64,000 bases of DNA from Planosporangium thailandense (GCF_011947195.1 NZ_JAATVY010000018.1:87221-151220), one strand, 5' to 3'; positions 34,361 to 44,629 are shown, counted from the stretch's first letter. The notes: a model not told the origin generated them from the letters alone. Translations and numbers: made by a program.

Positions 34361-36657
34361 ACCTTCGCGGCGTTCGGGTCGACGTGCACGGCACGGTGCA
34401 GGGCGTGGGTTTCCGGCCGTACGTGTACCGGCTGGCCAACCTCCACGGCCTGCGCGGCGACGTCCGCAACGTCGACGGCCGGGTGTTGATCCGTGCGGCC
34501 GGACCGGCGGAGCGGATCACGTCCTTCCTGCACCGGTTGGCGATCGATGCCCCGCCGGCCGCGCACGTCGCCGGGCTTTCCGCCGTCGACGTGCCGGCCG
34601 AGGACGTACCCGACGGCGGTTTCCACATCCGCGGGTCGGCGACCGATGGCTCCGGGGCCGCGGGCAGCCGGGAGATGCCCGCGGATCTCGCCACCTGCCC
34701 GGCCTGCCTGGCCGAACTGTTCGACCCTGCCGACCGCCGCTACCGGTACCCGTTCATCAACTGCACCGACTGCGGCCCACGCGCCACGATCGTCGACGAC
34801 CTGCCCTACGACCGCGAGCGCACCACGATGGCGCGGTTCGGGCTGTGCGGAGACTGCGCGGCCGAGTATCGCGACCCGGCCGACCGGCGCTTCCACGCCG
34901 AGCCGGTGGCCTGCCCCCGCTGTGGCCCACAGTTGTGGTGGCGCGGTCCGTCGACCACGGCGGGCGGGGACGCCCTGGCGTGCGCGGTCGCCGCCATCGC
35001 GCACGGCGGCCTGGTCGCGGTCAAAGGCATCGGCGGCTACCAGCTGGTCTGTGACGCCGCCGACGACGCGGCCGTGGCCCGGGTGCGCGCCGTCAAACAC
35101 CGCCCGACCAAACCCCTGGCCGTGATGGTCGCCGACCTCACCGCGGCGGCCACGGTCGCCCACGTCTCCCCGGCCGGGGAGGCTGCCCTCACCTCCACCG
35201 CCCGCCCCATCGTGCTGCTGCCGAGAAACGGGTCGGGCGGGTTCGCGGACGGCGTGTGCGCCGGCCTGCCGGAGGTCGGGCTGTTCCTGCCGTACAGCCC
35301 GCTGCACCACCTGCTGCTGCACGCTCTGCGCCGGCCGCTCGTCGTCACCAGCGGCAACCGGTCCGGCGAGCCGATCGCCGTCGACGACGAGGTCGCCCTG
35401 ACCACCCTCGGGCCGCTCGTGGATGGCGTCCTCGGCCACGACCGGCCGATCCGGTCCCGCTACGACGACTCGGTGGCGCGGGTGGTCGCCGGCCGGGCCG
35501 TGCTGATCCGGCGGGCCCGCGGCTACGCGCCGGCCCCGCTGCCCCTGCCGGTGGCCGCGCCCGAGCCGATCCTCGCCGTCGGCGCCCAGCTCAAGCACAC
35601 GACGACGGTCGCGGTCGCCCGCCAGGCGGTGATCGGCCCGCACACCGGCGACCTGGCGGACGAGGCCACCCACGACGCGTTCACCGACACCGTGGACCGG
35701 CTGTGCCGGTGGCGCGCGGTCATCCCGCGCGTCGTCGCGCACGACCTGCACCCCGGATACCTCTCGACGCGCTACGGCATGGACCGGTTCGCAGCTCCGC
35801 ACCGCATAGCGGTGCAACATCACCACGCGCACGTCGCCGCGGTCGCCGCCGAGCACGGACTTTCCGCGCCGTTCCTCGGCGTCGCCTACGACGGGCTCGG
35901 CCTGGGCGACGACGGCACCCTGTGGGGCGGCGAGATCCTGCACGCCAGCTACACCGGGTACCGGCGGCTGGCCCGCTTCGCCAGGGCCCCGCTGCCCGGA
36001 GGCGCGGCCGCGGTGCGCCGGCCAGCCCGCATGGCCCTGGCGTACCTGTACGCCGCCGAAGATCTCGGCGTACCTCGACCTGATCCGGCGCGCGCCGGCG
36101 ATCTGCCGGCCCGGCTCGGCGCGCGGGAAGCGGCGATCGTGCGGCGCATGATCGACCGAGGCGTCAACTCGCCCCTCGCGTCCAGCTGTGGCCGGCTGTT
36201 CGACGCGGTCGCCGCCCTGCTCGGGCTGTGCGACGAGACCACGTACGAGGGCGAGGCGGCGGTGCGGTTGGAGGCCGCCGCCGGGGCGGACTCCGAAGTC
36301 CCCGCGCTGCCGTGGCGGGTCGTCCGGCGTGACGGCCTGGCCGTGTACGACCCCGCCCCGACGCTACGCGCGATCGTCGAACGCGACCGGCCCGCCGGGT
36401 GGATGGCCGCCGCGTTCCACACGACTCTCGCCGAGGTCACCTGCGCGCTGGTCGCCGACGCCGCCGAACGTACCGGCGTACGGGCGGTCTGCCTCGGCGG
36501 CGGCGTGTTCGTCAACCGCCGTCTCACCACCGACCTGCGCGATCGGCTCGGCCGGATGCGTTTCGACGTGTACACCGGCGAGCAGGTACCGGTGGGTGAC
36601 GGCGGGATCAGCTACGGACAGGCGGCGATCGCCGCCGCCACACTGGCGGAGGAGTGA
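34357..36657 (+). CDS. hypF: HypF carbamoyltransferase
   Basis: A 766-residue NiFe-hydrogenase maturation enzyme that makes the carbamoyl precursor of the cyanide ligands. GTG start overlaps the upstream stop (GTGA). Order of domains: acylphosphatase (VHGTVQGVGFRPYVYRLA), two C4 zinc fingers (CPACLAELFDPADRRY, CGDCAAEYRDPADRRF with CPRCGP), YrdC-like (GGLVAVKGIGGYQLVCDA), Kae1-like (VQHHHAHVAAVAAEHGL). First of hypFCDE; hypA and hypB are not in the window. Confidence 0.97.
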   Translation: MNLRGVRVDVHGTVQGVGFRPYVYRLANLHGLRGDVRNVDGRVLIRAAGPAERITSFLHRLAIDAPPAAHVAGLSAVDVPAEDVPDGGFHIRGSATDGSGAAGSREMPADLATCPACLAELFDPADRRYRYPFINCTDCGPRATIVDDLPYDRERTTMARFGLCGDCAAEYRDPADRRFHAEPVACPRCGPQLWWRGPSTTAGGDALACAVAAIAHGGLVAVKGIGGYQLVCDAADDAAVARVRAVKHRPTKPLAVMVADLTAAATVAHVSPAGEAALTSTARPIVLLPRNGSGGFADGVCAGLPEVGLFLPYSPLHHLLLHALRRPLVVTSGNRSGEPIAVDDEVALTTLGPLVDGVLGHDRPIRSRYDDSVARVVAGRAVLIRRARGYAPAPLPLPVAAPEPILAVGAQLKHTTTVAVARQAVIGPHTGDLADEATHDAFTDTVDRLCRWRAVIPRVVAHDLHPGYLSTRYGMDRFAAPHRIAVQHHHAHVAAVAAEHGLSAPFLGVAYDGLGLGDDGTLWGGEILHASYTGYRRLARFARAPLPGGAAAVRRPARMALAYLYAAEDLGVPRPDPARAGDLPARLGAREAAIVRRMIDRGVNSPLASSCGRLFDAVAALLGLCDETTYEGEAAVRLEAAAGADSEVPALPWRVVRRDGLAVYDPAPTLRAIVERDRPAGWMAAAFHTTLAEVTCALVADAAERTGVRAVCLGGGVFVNRRLTTDLRDRLGRMRFDVYTGEQVPVGDGGISYGQAAIAAATLAEE

Positions 36658-36659
36658 CC

Positions 36660-36911
36660 ATGTGCCTCGGCATACCCGGACGGATCATCGATGTCTGCGG
36701 CGGGGGCGACCTGCGCAGCGGCACCGTGGACTTCGACGGGGTGCGCCGGCAGGTGTGCCTGGCCTACGCACCGGAGGCCGACGTCGGTGACTACGTCATC
36801 GTCCACGTCGGATTCGCCATCAGCGTCGTCGACCCCGCTGAGGCCGAACGCACCCTCGCCGTGATCAGAGCCATCCCGGACGCCCTCACCGGAGAGCTGG
36901 GGCCAAAGTGA
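36660..36911 (+). CDS. hypC: HypC/HupF hydrogenase assembly chaperone
   Basis: An 83-residue chaperone. I use the ATG at 36660 because the invariant N-terminus MCLGIPG puts the iron-binding Cys at position 2; a GTG six bases upstream would bury it. It carries the Fe(CN)2CO unit between HypD and the hydrogenase large subunit. It begins 2 bases after the hypF stop and overlaps hypD by 4. Confidence 0.95.
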   Translation: MCLGIPGRIIDVCGGGDLRSGTVDFDGVRRQVCLAYAPEADVGDYVIVHVGFAISVVDPAEAERTLAVIRAIPDALTGELGPK

Positions 36912-38020
36912 AGTACCTCGACGAGTACCGCGATCCCGTGCTGGCCCGCCGCCTGCTGGCCGACCTGGCCGCGGCCGCGGGACACCCCTGGACGATCATG
37001 GAGGTCTGCGGCGGACAGACCCACACCATCGTGCGGCAGGGCATCGACGAGCTGCTACCGGCCGGGATCCATATGATCCACGGTCCCGGCTGTCCGGTCT
37101 GTGTCACCCCGCTGGAGACCGTCGACAAGGCCCTCGCCATCGCCGCCCGCCCGGGGGTCGTCTTCGCCAGCTACGGCGACATGCTGCGGGTCCCGGGCTC
37201 GCAGGGTGACCTGCTCGGCGTCAAGGCGCGCGGCGGTGACGTTCGCGCGGTCTACTCTCCCCTGGACGCGGTGCGGCTGGCCGCCGCCTGTCCCGACCGA
37301 CAGGTGGTGTTCTTCGCCGTCGGCTTCGAGACGACCGCGCCGGCCAACGCGATGGCCGTGCTGCATGCCGCCCGCGCCGGCCTGGACAACTTCAGCGTGC
37401 TGGTCAGCCACGTGCTCGTGCCCCCGGCGATCACCGCGATCCTGGACGCCCCGGACAACGAGGTGCAGGCCTTCCTGGCCGCGGGGCACGTGTGCGCGAT
37501 CATGGGCTGGACCGAGTACGAGCCGATCGCCGCCCGCTACCGGGTGCCGATCGTGGTCACCGGCTTCGAGCCCCTCGACCTGCTCGAAGGCATTCTCATG
37601 GCGGTGCGCCAACTCGAGGACGGCCGGGCCGAGGTCGAAAACCAGTACGCCCGGGCCGTGCGCCGCACCGGCAACACGGCCGCGCAGGCCGCGATGCGGG
37701 AGGTCTTCACGGTCGCATCGCGTACCTGGCGCGGCATCGGCCCCATCCCGGCCAGCGGGCTCGCCCTCGCCGCGGCGTACGCCCGGTTCGACGCCGAACG
37801 CCGCTTCGGCGTCGGCGCGGTGACCACCCGCGAGCATCCGGAGTGCATCGCCGGCGAGATCCTGCGCGGCACCCGGCTGCCCACCGACTGCCTCGCGTAC
37901 GGCGTGGAATGCACCCCGCGTCACCCACTCGGCGCGCCCATGGTCTCCAGCGAGGGCACCTGCGCGGCCTTCTACGCGGCCGGCCGTCGATCACCGACCG
38001 TCGAGGAGACTGCGCGATGA
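36908..38020 (+). CDS. hypD: HypD, Fe(CN)2CO assembly protein
   Basis: A 370-residue iron-sulfur protein. [17 protein letters not shown] holds the scaffold cysteine, [11 protein letters not shown] the thiol-redox pair, GFETTAPA the substrate loop, and the C-terminal cysteines ([23 protein letters not shown]) bind 4Fe-4S. GTG start overlapping hypC (GTGA), stop overlapping hypE (ATGA). Confidence 0.96.
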   Translation: MKYLDEYRDPVLARRLLADLAAAAGHPWTIMEVCGGQTHTIVRQGIDELLPAGIHMIHGPGCPVCVTPLETVDKALAIAARPGVVFASYGDMLRVPGSQGDLLGVKARGGDVRAVYSPLDAVRLAAACPDRQVVFFAVGFETTAPANAMAVLHAARAGLDNFSVLVSHVLVPPAITAILDAPDNEVQAFLAAGHVCAIMGWTEYEPIAARYRVPIVVTGFEPLDLLEGILMAVRQLEDGRAEVENQYARAVRRTGNTAAQAAMREVFTVASRTWRGIGPIPASGLALAAAYARFDAERRFGVGAVTTREHPECIAGEILRGTRLPTDCLAYGVECTPRHPLGAPMVSSEGTCAAFYAAGRRSPTVEETAR

Positions 38021-39057
38021 CGAATCCGCTGCTGGCCGCCTGTCCCGCGCCCGCACGATCGACCGATCGGCTGCTGCTGGGGCACGGATCGGGCGGCCAG
38101 CTCATGGCCGAACTGCTGCGCGACGTCATCGCCCCGCACCTGGCCGCCCCGATCGAGGACGCGGCGGTCGTCCCGTTCGCCGGCGGTGAGGCGGTGCTGT
38201 CCACCGACGGGTTCGTCGTCACGCCCCGTTTCTTCCCCGGCGGCGACATCGGTTCGCTCGCCGTCTACGGAACCGTCAACGACCTCGCCATGCGCGGCGC
38301 CGAGCCGGTCGCGCTGTGCCTGGCGTACCTGCTGGAAGAGGGCCTGGACGTGGCCGAACTCCACGCCGTGACCGCATCGGTCGCGGCGGCCGCGCGCACG
38401 GTCGGGGTGCCGGTGGTCACCGGCGACACCAAGGTGGTCGGCCGCGGCGCCGCCGACGGCATCTACCTCACCACCACCGGCCTGGGCCGGCGGCTACCGG
38501 GGGCCGACGTCTCGGCCGTGCGCGGCGCGCCGGGCGACGTGGTCCTGCTGTCCGGACCGATCGGCAGCCACGGCTCGGCGATCCTGTCGGTCCGGGAGGG
38601 GCTGGGCTTCGAGGCCGACATCACCTCCGACAGCCAGCCGCTGCACGGCCTGGTGGCGGCGATGATCGCCGCGGGCGGCCCGGACGTGCACGCCCTGCGC
38701 GACCCGACGCGCGGCGGCCTCGCCAGCGCGCTCAACGAACTCGCCGCCGCCAGTGGCGTCGGTATCGACATCGAGGAGGCCGCGGTACCGGTGCCGCCAG
38801 CCGTGGCGGCCGCCTGCGAGCTGCTCGGCCTCGACGTCCTGCACGTGGCCAACGAGGGCTGCCTGGTCGCGCTGGTCGCCGCGGGAGCCGCCGACCGGGT
38901 CCTCGCCGCGATGCGTTCGCGACCCGAGGGTGCCCGGGCCCGGGTCATCGGCGACGTCGTCGCCGGGCCGGTCGGCCGGGTCACGGCCCGTACGCTCGTC
39001 GGCTCCCGGCGCATCGTCGACATGCTCGTCGGCGAGCAGCTACCCCGTATCTGCTGA
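38017..39057 (+). CDS. hypE: HypE, thiocarboxamide dehydratase
   Basis: A 346-residue PurM-like ATPase that converts the carbamoyl group received from HypF to a thiocyanate. [19 protein letters not shown] and [10 protein letters not shown] are family motifs, and the protein ends in PRIC, whose terminal Cys is modified. The start is the ATG at 38017 coupled to hypD. The last 18 bases overlap the convergent hydrogenase protease gene. Confidence 0.96.
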   Translation: MTNPLLAACPAPARSTDRLLLGHGSGGQLMAELLRDVIAPHLAAPIEDAAVVPFAGGEAVLSTDGFVVTPRFFPGGDIGSLAVYGTVNDLAMRGAEPVALCLAYLLEEGLDVAELHAVTASVAAAARTVGVPVVTGDTKVVGRGAADGIYLTTTGLGRRLPGADVSAVRGAPGDVVLLSGPIGSHGSAILSVREGLGFEADITSDSQPLHGLVAAMIAAGGPDVHALRDPTRGGLASALNELAAASGVGIDIEEAAVPVPPAVAAACELLGLDVLHVANEGCLVALVAAGAADRVLAAMRSRPEGARARVIGDVVAGPVGRVTARTLVGSRRIVDMLVGEQLPRIC

Positions 39058-39498
39058 CGCGCTCGCCTGCACCAGATGTGCAATCTCGTCGGTGAGGCGC
39101 CCGGCCGCCTCGATGACGGCGGGCGTCAACCCGACGCCGTAGTCGATGTCTGTCGCCTCCACTGTGTACAAGGCGAGCCGCCGGGGCAGCCGGCCCAGCA
39201 CCCGGGCCAGCTCGACCGCCTCGCCCAGGTCGAGGCCGTGGGCGGCTCGGCAGCGCTCGGCCGGTGGGTCGGCCACGGCGAGATGATGGATCCGGCCGGG
39301 GTGTGTCGGCGCGGCGCGGACGGCGTCGACCACGACGGCGAGATCCTCGCCGTCCCACAGGTCGATCAGCTCGGTGGTCTCGCCGTCGCTCACGGCGAGA
39401 ACCTCGTCGGGTACGCCCCGTTCCCGCAACCGCTCGACCACGTACGGACCGACGCCGTCGTCGCGCCGGTACGAGTTGCCCACGCCAATGACGATCAT
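39040..39498 (-). CDS. hydrogenase maturation endopeptidase (HycI/HyaD family)
   Basis: A 152-residue nickel-dependent protease that removes the C-terminal tail of the large subunit after nickel insertion. [18 protein letters not shown] is the diagnostic N-terminus with the metal-binding Asp; D in VVVDAVRAAPTHPG and H in IHHLAVAD complete the site. It is coupled to hydA by a 4-base overlap and ends tail-to-tail with hypE. Confidence 0.94.
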   Translation of the reverse strand: MIVIGVGNSYRRDDGVGPYVVERLRERGVPDEVLAVSDGETTELIDLWDGEDLAVVVDAVRAAPTHPGRIHHLAVADPPAERCRAAHGLDLGEAVELARVLGRLPRRLALYTVEATDIDYGVGLTPAVIEAAGRLTDEIAHLVQASASADTG

Positions 39499-40793
39499 GT
39501 GCGCTGCACGGTCAGGTCGAGGAAGTGGGTGGCGCAGGAGATGCACGGGTCGTAGTTACGGATCGCCTGTTCGCACTGGTGGGTGAGGGCATGGTCGTCG
39601 AGGTGCAGCCGGTCGCCGACGAAGCGGCGCAGATCGGCTTCGATGCTGGCCTGGTTCTGGGACGTGGGCGGGACGATGCGCGCGCTCGTGACCGTGCCGT
39701 CGGCGTCGAGGACGTACCGGTGGAACAGCGTCCCCCGCGGCGCCTCGGTGGCGCCGCAGCCGACCCCGGCGCGCGGCGGCACGTCCACCGCCGGCGCGGC
39801 AGGCGGCTCGTAGGAGTCGATGAGACGGAGCGCCTCGTCGACGGCGTACACGACCTCGACCGCCCGCACGACGATGCTGCGGAACGGGTTGCGGCAGTCG
39901 GCGCCGAGGCCCGCGGCGTCGGCGGCCTGGCGGGCGAGCGGCGACAGCCACCGCCGGTTCAGCGCGTACCGGGCGGTCGGCCCGGTCAGGTAGCCGCCGC
40001 GCCCGTTCAGCCGGGCGTGCAGCGCGGTGGAGTGCGGTACCTGCTCCTCGATGACGTACTCGTCGAACGCCGCGACGGCGAACGCAAGACCCCGATCGGT
40101 GGTCGGGGTGCCGCGTTCGATCGCGTACCGGCCGGGCTCGACGAGCGCGAGCAGTTCGTGGTCGTGATGGAAGTCCGGGTACTCGAAGCCGGCCACCCAC
40201 TCGACCGTCGCGAGAGCGGCGTCACGGGCCCGGCGCAGCGGCTCGACCAGGTCGCGGAGTTCGGCCCGGGTCGGTACCCGGTAGAAGCCGCCGACGCGGA
40301 CGTTGACCGGGTGGATGGCGCGCCCGCCGAGCAGCGACATGATCGCGTTGCCGGTCTTCTTCAGCGCCAGGCCGCGCTCCACCACCGCACGGTGGTCGCG
40401 GGCCATCTCCACCACGCCGGGGTAGCCGAGGAAGTCGGGCGCGTGCAGCAGGTAGATGTGCAGGGTGTGGCTTTCGATCCACTCGCCGCAGTACAGCAGC
40501 CGCCGCAGGTCGGCTACCCGGCCGTCCACCGTGACGCCGCAGGCGTCCTCGATCGCCTGGCACGCCGACATCTGGTAGGCCACCGGGCAGATCCCACAGA
40601 TCCGGGCGGTGATGTCGGGCGGCTCGGTGTAGCGGCGGCCGCGCAGCAGCGCCTCGAAGAAGCGCGGCGGCTCGTAGATCTCCAACGCGACGTCGGCGAC
40701 CCGCCCCTGATCGACGCGTACCCGCATCGCGCCCTCGCCCTCGACCCGGGCGAGCGCGCCCACGCGCAGCGAGCGGTCCCCACGGTGCGTCAT
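39495..40793 (-). CDS. hydA: NiFe-hydrogenase large subunit (group 3b-like alpha)
   Basis: A 432-residue catalytic subunit. RICGICP (C66/C69) and DPCISCATH (C417/C420/H423) supply the four Ni/Fe cysteines; none is selenocysteine. The nine residues after H423 (FLDLTVQRT) are the probable peptide removed by the protease. [19 protein letters not shown] is typical of cytoplasmic group 3 enzymes. No signal is present. It overlaps hydD by 4 bases. It exchanges electrons between H2 and NAD(P)H via the other subunits. Confidence 0.95.
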   Translation of the reverse strand: MTHRGDRSLRVGALARVEGEGAMRVRVDQGRVADVALEIYEPPRFFEALLRGRRYTEPPDITARICGICPVAYQMSACQAIEDACGVTVDGRVADLRRLLYCGEWIESHTLHIYLLHAPDFLGYPGVVEMARDHRAVVERGLALKKTGNAIMSLLGGRAIHPVNVRVGGFYRVPTRAELRDLVEPLRRARDAALATVEWVAGFEYPDFHHDHELLALVEPGRYAIERGTPTTDRGLAFAVAAFDEYVIEEQVPHSTALHARLNGRGGYLTGPTARYALNRRWLSPLARQAADAAGLGADCRNPFRSIVVRAVEVVYAVDEALRLIDSYEPPAAPAVDVPPRAGVGCGATEAPRGTLFHRYVLDADGTVTSARIVPPTSQNQASIEADLRRFVGDRLHLDDHALTHQCEQAIRNYDPCISCATHFLDLTVQRT

Positions 40794-41611
40794 TCGGCTC
40801 TCCTGACCTGCGGCATCCCGAGGAACGCCGGCGCCGCGTGCTCCTCGGGCGCCCCCGGCGTGGTCGCGGCCTTGAACGCGGCCACGTTGAACGTCGCGAA
40901 GATCCGCTCTATCTCCGCCTGGTCCATGCCCAGCACGCGGAACTGCGCGGTCAGGGCGTCGGCGTTCACGGTCGCGGCGGGGCCGAAGCAGCCGTAGCAG
41001 CCACGGCCGTACGCCGGGCACAGCGCGCCGCAGCCGGCCGCGGTCACCGGCCCGAGGCACGGGATGCCCTTCGCCACCATCACGCACGGGGTGCCCCGGC
41101 GCTTGCACTCGAAGCAGACGCTGTGCATCGGCAGGTCCGGCCTGCGGCCGGCGAGCAGGGCGGCGAGGGTGTTCACCAGCTGGGTGCGGTCGATCGGGCA
41201 GCCGCGCAGCTCGTAGTCGACGGGGACGTGGGCGGCGATCGGCGTGGAGTCCGCCAGCGTGGCCACGTACTCCGGCTTGGCGTACACGACCGACCGGAAC
41301 TCCTCGACGTCGGCGAAGTTGCGCAGCGCCTGGACCCCGCCGGCGGTGGCGCAGGCGCCGATCGTCACCAGGATCCTCGACCGGTCGCGGACCCGCCTGA
41401 TCCGGTCGGCGTCGGCCGCCGTGGTGATGGAGCCCTCGACGAGCGAGACGTCGTACGGGCCCTCGACGACGGCGCGCGACGCCTCCAGGAAATGCGCGAT
41501 GCGCACCGCGCCGGCGATCTGCAGCAACTCGTCCTCGCAGTCGAGCAGCGTCAGCTGGCAGCCGTCGCACGAGGCGAACTTCCAGACCGCGAGCGTGGGA
41601 GGAGCGCTCAT
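40790..41611 (-). CDS. hydD: NiFe-hydrogenase small subunit (group 3b-like delta)
   Basis: A 273-residue iron-sulfur subunit. CDGCQ (C15/C18), [10 protein letters not shown], the CxxxC-type run [10 protein letters not shown] and [25 protein letters not shown] bind the proximal and other clusters. No Tat signal exists, so the enzyme is cytoplasmic. [12 protein letters not shown] is the conserved loop near the proximal cluster. Its ATG shares a base with the hydG stop (TGATG). Confidence 0.95.
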   Translation of the reverse strand: MSAPPTLAVWKFASCDGCQLTLLDCEDELLQIAGAVRIAHFLEASRAVVEGPYDVSLVEGSITTAADADRIRRVRDRSRILVTIGACATAGGVQALRNFADVEEFRSVVYAKPEYVATLADSTPIAAHVPVDYELRGCPIDRTQLVNTLAALLAGRRPDLPMHSVCFECKRRGTPCVMVAKGIPCLGPVTAAGCGALCPAYGRGCYGCFGPAATVNADALTAQFRVLGMDQAEIERIFATFNVAAFKAATTPGAPEEHAAPAFLGMPQVRRAE

Positions 41612-42417
41612 CACAGCTCCTTCACTCCGGTCAGCGGCTGCGCCCGGTCGTAGCCGACCACGGGGCCGTCCCGGCAGAGCAGGAGCGGACCGAGCTGGCA
41701 GTGGCCGCACAGCGCCGTACCGCAGTGCATGTTCCGTTCCAGCGACACCCGGACCGCCGCCGGTGGCACGCCTCGCCGGAGCAGCGCCCGCGCGGTGAAG
41801 CGCATCATGACCTCGGGGCCGCACACCAACGCGACGGTGGACTCCGGCGCGAACTCCAGACCGGTGATCAGGTCCGGGACCACGCCGACGCGTCCGGCCC
41901 AGGTGGTGTCGGCGCGGTCGACGGTCACACCCACCTCGACGCCCCCGGCCCGCCAGTCGTCGTACTCCTTCGTGAAGAGCAGGTCGTCCGGGGTGCGGGC
42001 GCCGATCAGCACCGCGACCCGGCGGTAACGCGCCCGCTGGTCGAGCGCGTGGTAGACCGCCGGTCGCAGCGGCGCCAGACCGATGCCGCCGCCGACGATG
42101 ACGAGGTCGGACCCCACCGGTACGGGCAGTCCCCAATCGGTGCCGTACGGGCCGCGCAGGCCCAGCACCTGTCCGACCCGGGCGTCGTGCAGCGCACGGG
42201 TCACCGCCCCGACGGCCCGCAACGTGTGCACGACCAGGTCGGCGTCGGGCGGCCCGCTGACCGAGATCGGCACCTCGCCGACCCCGAACGCGTACACCAT
42301 GCTGAACTGTCCCGGCCGCGCCGCCGCCATCGGCTGCCTGACCGGCTCCAGGATCAGGGTCGCCGTGTCGGAGGTCTCCTGCCGCCGCCCGGTCACCCGG
42401 TACGGCAGCGGCATCAT
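41611..42417 (-). CDS. hydG: hydrogenase gamma subunit, FAD/NAD(P)-binding
   Basis: A 268-residue ferredoxin-NADP reductase-like subunit. FAD-binding region [21 protein letters not shown](P) loop [16 protein letters not shown], and a C-terminal 2Fe-2S site with [19 protein letters not shown]. It links the hydrogenase to NAD(P)H. Start at the ATG 42417; a GTG at 42423 overlapping the upstream stop is equally open. Confidence 0.93.
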   Translation of the reverse strand: MMPLPYRVTGRRQETSDTATLILEPVRQPMAAARPGQFSMVYAFGVGEVPISVSGPPDADLVVHTLRAVGAVTRALHDARVGQVLGLRGPYGTDWGLPVPVGSDLVIVGGGIGLAPLRPAVYHALDQRARYRRVAVLIGARTPDDLLFTKEYDDWRAGGVEVGVTVDRADTTWAGRVGVVPDLITGLEFAPESTVALVCGPEVMMRFTARALLRRGVPPAAVRVSLERNMHCGTALCGHCQLGPLLLCRDGPVVGYDRAQPLTGVKEL

Positions 42418-42419
42418 GG

Positions 42420-42884
42420 TCACGACGGCACCTTGTACAGGTCCAGCAGCCGCATCCGCGTCGCCTGGAGCCGTTCCACGACCACCTGCACGAACCGGCT
42501 GGTCAACTGGTAGCCGAGCGCCGGATCCCGCTCGCACAGGCGACGTACGCCGGAAGCGTCCAGGCTCACCGCGAACGTGGTCTGGGGCGCGAACGCGCCG
42601 AAGTGCCAGCGGTACGGCGGGAACAGCCACGACCAGCCGAGCACCGCGCCGGGCCCGAGGGTCTCCACGACCACGTCGCCCCGGCCGGGCACGTGCGTGT
42701 CGAGATCGATCCGGCCGGCGTTGATGAGCCAGAACCGGTCGGCGTGGCCGCCTTCGGCGAACACCCGGCTGCCGGCCCGGAACACGCATCGGCTCGCCGT
42801 GTACGACAACTGCCGCAGGTGTCCCTCCGAGAGCCCGGTCAGGAACGCGCTCGCCGCCAGGAGGTCGTAGGAGGTTGCCGTCAT
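42420..42884 (-). CDS. cyclic-nucleotide-binding-domain protein in the hydrogenase operon
   Basis: A 154-residue protein that is essentially one cNMP-binding beta-roll. [40 protein letters not shown] and [20 protein letters not shown] match the family; the classic RxA phosphate loop reads YRWHF, so cAMP binding is doubtful. No helix-turn-helix follows, so it is not a Crp regulator. It is coupled on both sides (ATGA with hydB, and hydG just downstream). It resembles HoxI of the soluble NAD-reducing hydrogenase in having a cNMP-type domain as accessory subunit. Confidence 0.88.
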   Translation of the reverse strand: MTATSYDLLAASAFLTGLSEGHLRQLSYTASRCVFRAGSRVFAEGGHADRFWLINAGRIDLDTHVPGRGDVVVETLGPGAVLGWSWLFPPYRWHFGAFAPQTTFAVSLDASGVRRLCERDPALGYQLTSRFVQVVVERLQATRMRLLDLYKVPS

Positions 42885-44029
42885 CGCTGCGCACCTCCGC
42901 CGCGGTCGTCGGTCGACGCTTCGTACTCGGCCGCGAGCGCGTGCGTCTCCTCGGTGATGTCGATGCCGACCGGGCACCACACGATGCACCGGCCACAGCC
43001 GACACAGCCGGACTCGCCGAACTGGTCGTGCCAGGTGCCCAGCTTGTGGGTCAGCCACTGCCGGTACCGGCTGCGCCGCGACGAACGCACCGGACCACCG
43101 TGCAGATACGAGAAGTCCAGGTCGAAGCAGGATTCCCAGCGCAGCCACCGCTCGGCATGGTCGCCGGTCAGATCGGTGGTGTCCTCGACACTGGTACAGA
43201 AGCAGGTGGGGCACACCATGGTGCAGTTGCCGCAGGACAGGCAGCGGGCGGCCACGTCGTCCCACCGGGCCGCCTCGAGCGTGCCGGCCAACAGCGCACG
43301 CAGGTCCGCCGCCGGCAGCGTCCGCCCCATCCGGTCGGCGGCACGCGCGACCGCGTCCCGGGCGCGGGCCGTGGTGGGCGGCTCCGCCGCCTCGTACGGC
43401 AGGCGGTCGAGCAGGCGCCAGCCGTCCTCGCTGCCGGCGTCGACCACGTACCGGACGCCGTCGTCGTCGGCCAGTTCGGTCAGGGCGAGGTCGTAACCCG
43501 CGCCGTCATGGCCGGGACCGACGCCCGGCCCGCCCCCGGCCGACACACAGAAGCAGGTCTCCCCCGGCTCGGTGCAGTTGGCCACGACGATGAAGATCCC
43601 CTCGCGTCGCCGCGCGTACCGGTTGTCGGCGCCGGCACCGAGCACGTGATCGAGCACGGAGATGGCGCGCAGGTCACACGGGCGGACCCCGAGAAACGCG
43701 TACCGGGGCGGCTCGTCGGCCGGCTCGGCGACGGTGAAACCTCCGTCGCTGTCACGCTCCGCCGACCAGAGCTGCTGGCGTGGCGGGTGGAGGAACTGCT
43801 TCCACGACTGCGGCCCCGCCGAGTTGGCGAAGGCCGCCCGGTCGTCGCGTTCGCGCAGCCGGTACCCGCCCGGCCCGAGACGCACGCCCCAGCCGTACGG
43901 CAACATGTCGGCACGGTCCAACTCGGCCAGCACGATCGCGCCGTCGCGGACCGTCGGCCCGACCACGCGGTACCCGTCCGCACGCAGCGCCGCGACGAGC
44001 GGATCGAGCGAGGTGAGCAGCACGGGCAT
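42881..44029 (-). CDS. hydB: hydrogenase beta subunit, 4Fe-4S electron-transfer protein
   Basis: A 382-residue subunit of the sulfhydrogenase-beta type. Two ferredoxin-like motifs, CLSCGNCTMVCPTCFC and CVGCGRCIVWCPVGID, bind 4Fe-4S clusters, and GVRPCDLRAISVLD and NCTEPGETCFC lie in the N-terminal domain. ATG at 44029 is the first gene of the operon hydB-cNMP-hydG-hydD-hydA-protease, the same core order as the Pyrococcus sulfhydrogenase. Whether this enzyme reduces sulfur is unknown. Confidence 0.93.
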   Translation of the reverse strand: MPVLLTSLDPLVAALRADGYRVVGPTVRDGAIVLAELDRADMLPYGWGVRLGPGGYRLRERDDRAAFANSAGPQSWKQFLHPPRQQLWSAERDSDGGFTVAEPADEPPRYAFLGVRPCDLRAISVLDHVLGAGADNRYARRREGIFIVVANCTEPGETCFCVSAGGGPGVGPGHDGAGYDLALTELADDDGVRYVVDAGSEDGWRLLDRLPYEAAEPPTTARARDAVARAADRMGRTLPAADLRALLAGTLEAARWDDVAARCLSCGNCTMVCPTCFCTSVEDTTDLTGDHAERWLRWESCFDLDFSYLHGGPVRSSRRSRYRQWLTHKLGTWHDQFGESGCVGCGRCIVWCPVGIDITEETHALAAEYEASTDDRGGGAQR

Positions 44030-44088
44030 CGCGTATCCCCCTCCGGGCGGCCAGCTCCATCCCACCCGAGGGGGCGCGCTGCCGGGCA

Positions 44089-44102
44089 GGGCCGAAGGTC
44101 CC
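44089..44102 (-). promoter_or_regulatory. DosR/DevR-like box before the hydrogenase operon
   Basis: On the minus strand this reads GGGACCTTCGGCCC, which fits GGGAC-N4-G-N-CCC. It lies 60-73 bases before the hydB ATG. A weaker partner (GGCGTTCGGCCC) lies near 44146-44159. Confidence 0.45.
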
Positions 44103-44221
44103 CCGAACGGCAGTCACCGGCGCTGCCTCGCCTGTCCCGAGGGGTGGGCCGAACGCCTTCCCGGACGCCACCACGAGGCGCCCGGCAGACACGGCGTCCG
44201 GTCGGAGGGTCCGCCGGACGG

Positions 44222-44629
44222 TCAGCGCGGCAGGTCTCGCAGAACCTGCCCGCACGCGTCAGCGCACCGACGGGTGGCCTGCGAGCACAACCGGCAGTGC
44301 TCGTGGTGGCCGGCGTGCCGGCCGCACAGCTCGGCACTGTGTTCGCAGGCGGCCACGCACGCCTGCAACTGCGCGACGAGCAGCGCGGTGTCGTTGGCGC
44401 GGGTGAGCACCCGGCGGGTCACCGCTACCACGTCCGCGCAGTTCATATCCCGGATGATCGCCTCGCGCAGCTCGCGGACGTCGTCCTCGGTGACCATCGC
44501 CGCCGCGCAGGTGTTGACGGCTTCCTCGCATTCGAGCATCGCGTCGATCGCGGCCGCCAGCGTCTCACTGCCCACCTCGGGCCTGATACCGACGGTCATG
44601 GTGTCCAAGACCTGCCGTGTCACCGCCAT
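44222..44629 (-). CDS. four-helix Cys-rich protein (copper-storage/DUF326-like)
   Basis: A 135-residue cytosolic protein with a GGAGG ribosome site before the ATG at 44629. Cysteines are spaced along helices: LECEEAVNTCAAAM, DMNCADVV, QACVAACEHSAELCGRH, HCRLCSQATRRCADACG. This is the pattern of four-helix-bundle copper-binding proteins, which load many Cu(I) ions. The next genes downstream on the map are CopD-CtaG and CopC, supporting a copper role. Confidence 0.88.
   Translation of the reverse strand: MAVTRQVLDTMTVGIRPEVGSETLAAAIDAMLECEEAVNTCAAAMVTEDDVRELREAIIRDMNCADVVAVTRRVLTRANDTALLVAQLQACVAACEHSAELCGRHAGHHEHCRLCSQATRRCADACGQVLRDLPR

Noticed and set aside
39495..40793. Selenocysteine in the hydrogenase large subunit
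   Set aside because: All four Ni/Fe ligands are encoded by Cys codons and no in-frame TGA occurs.
42420..42884. Crp/Fnr transcription regulator
   Set aside because: The protein ends after the cNMP-type beta-roll and has no helix-turn-helix.
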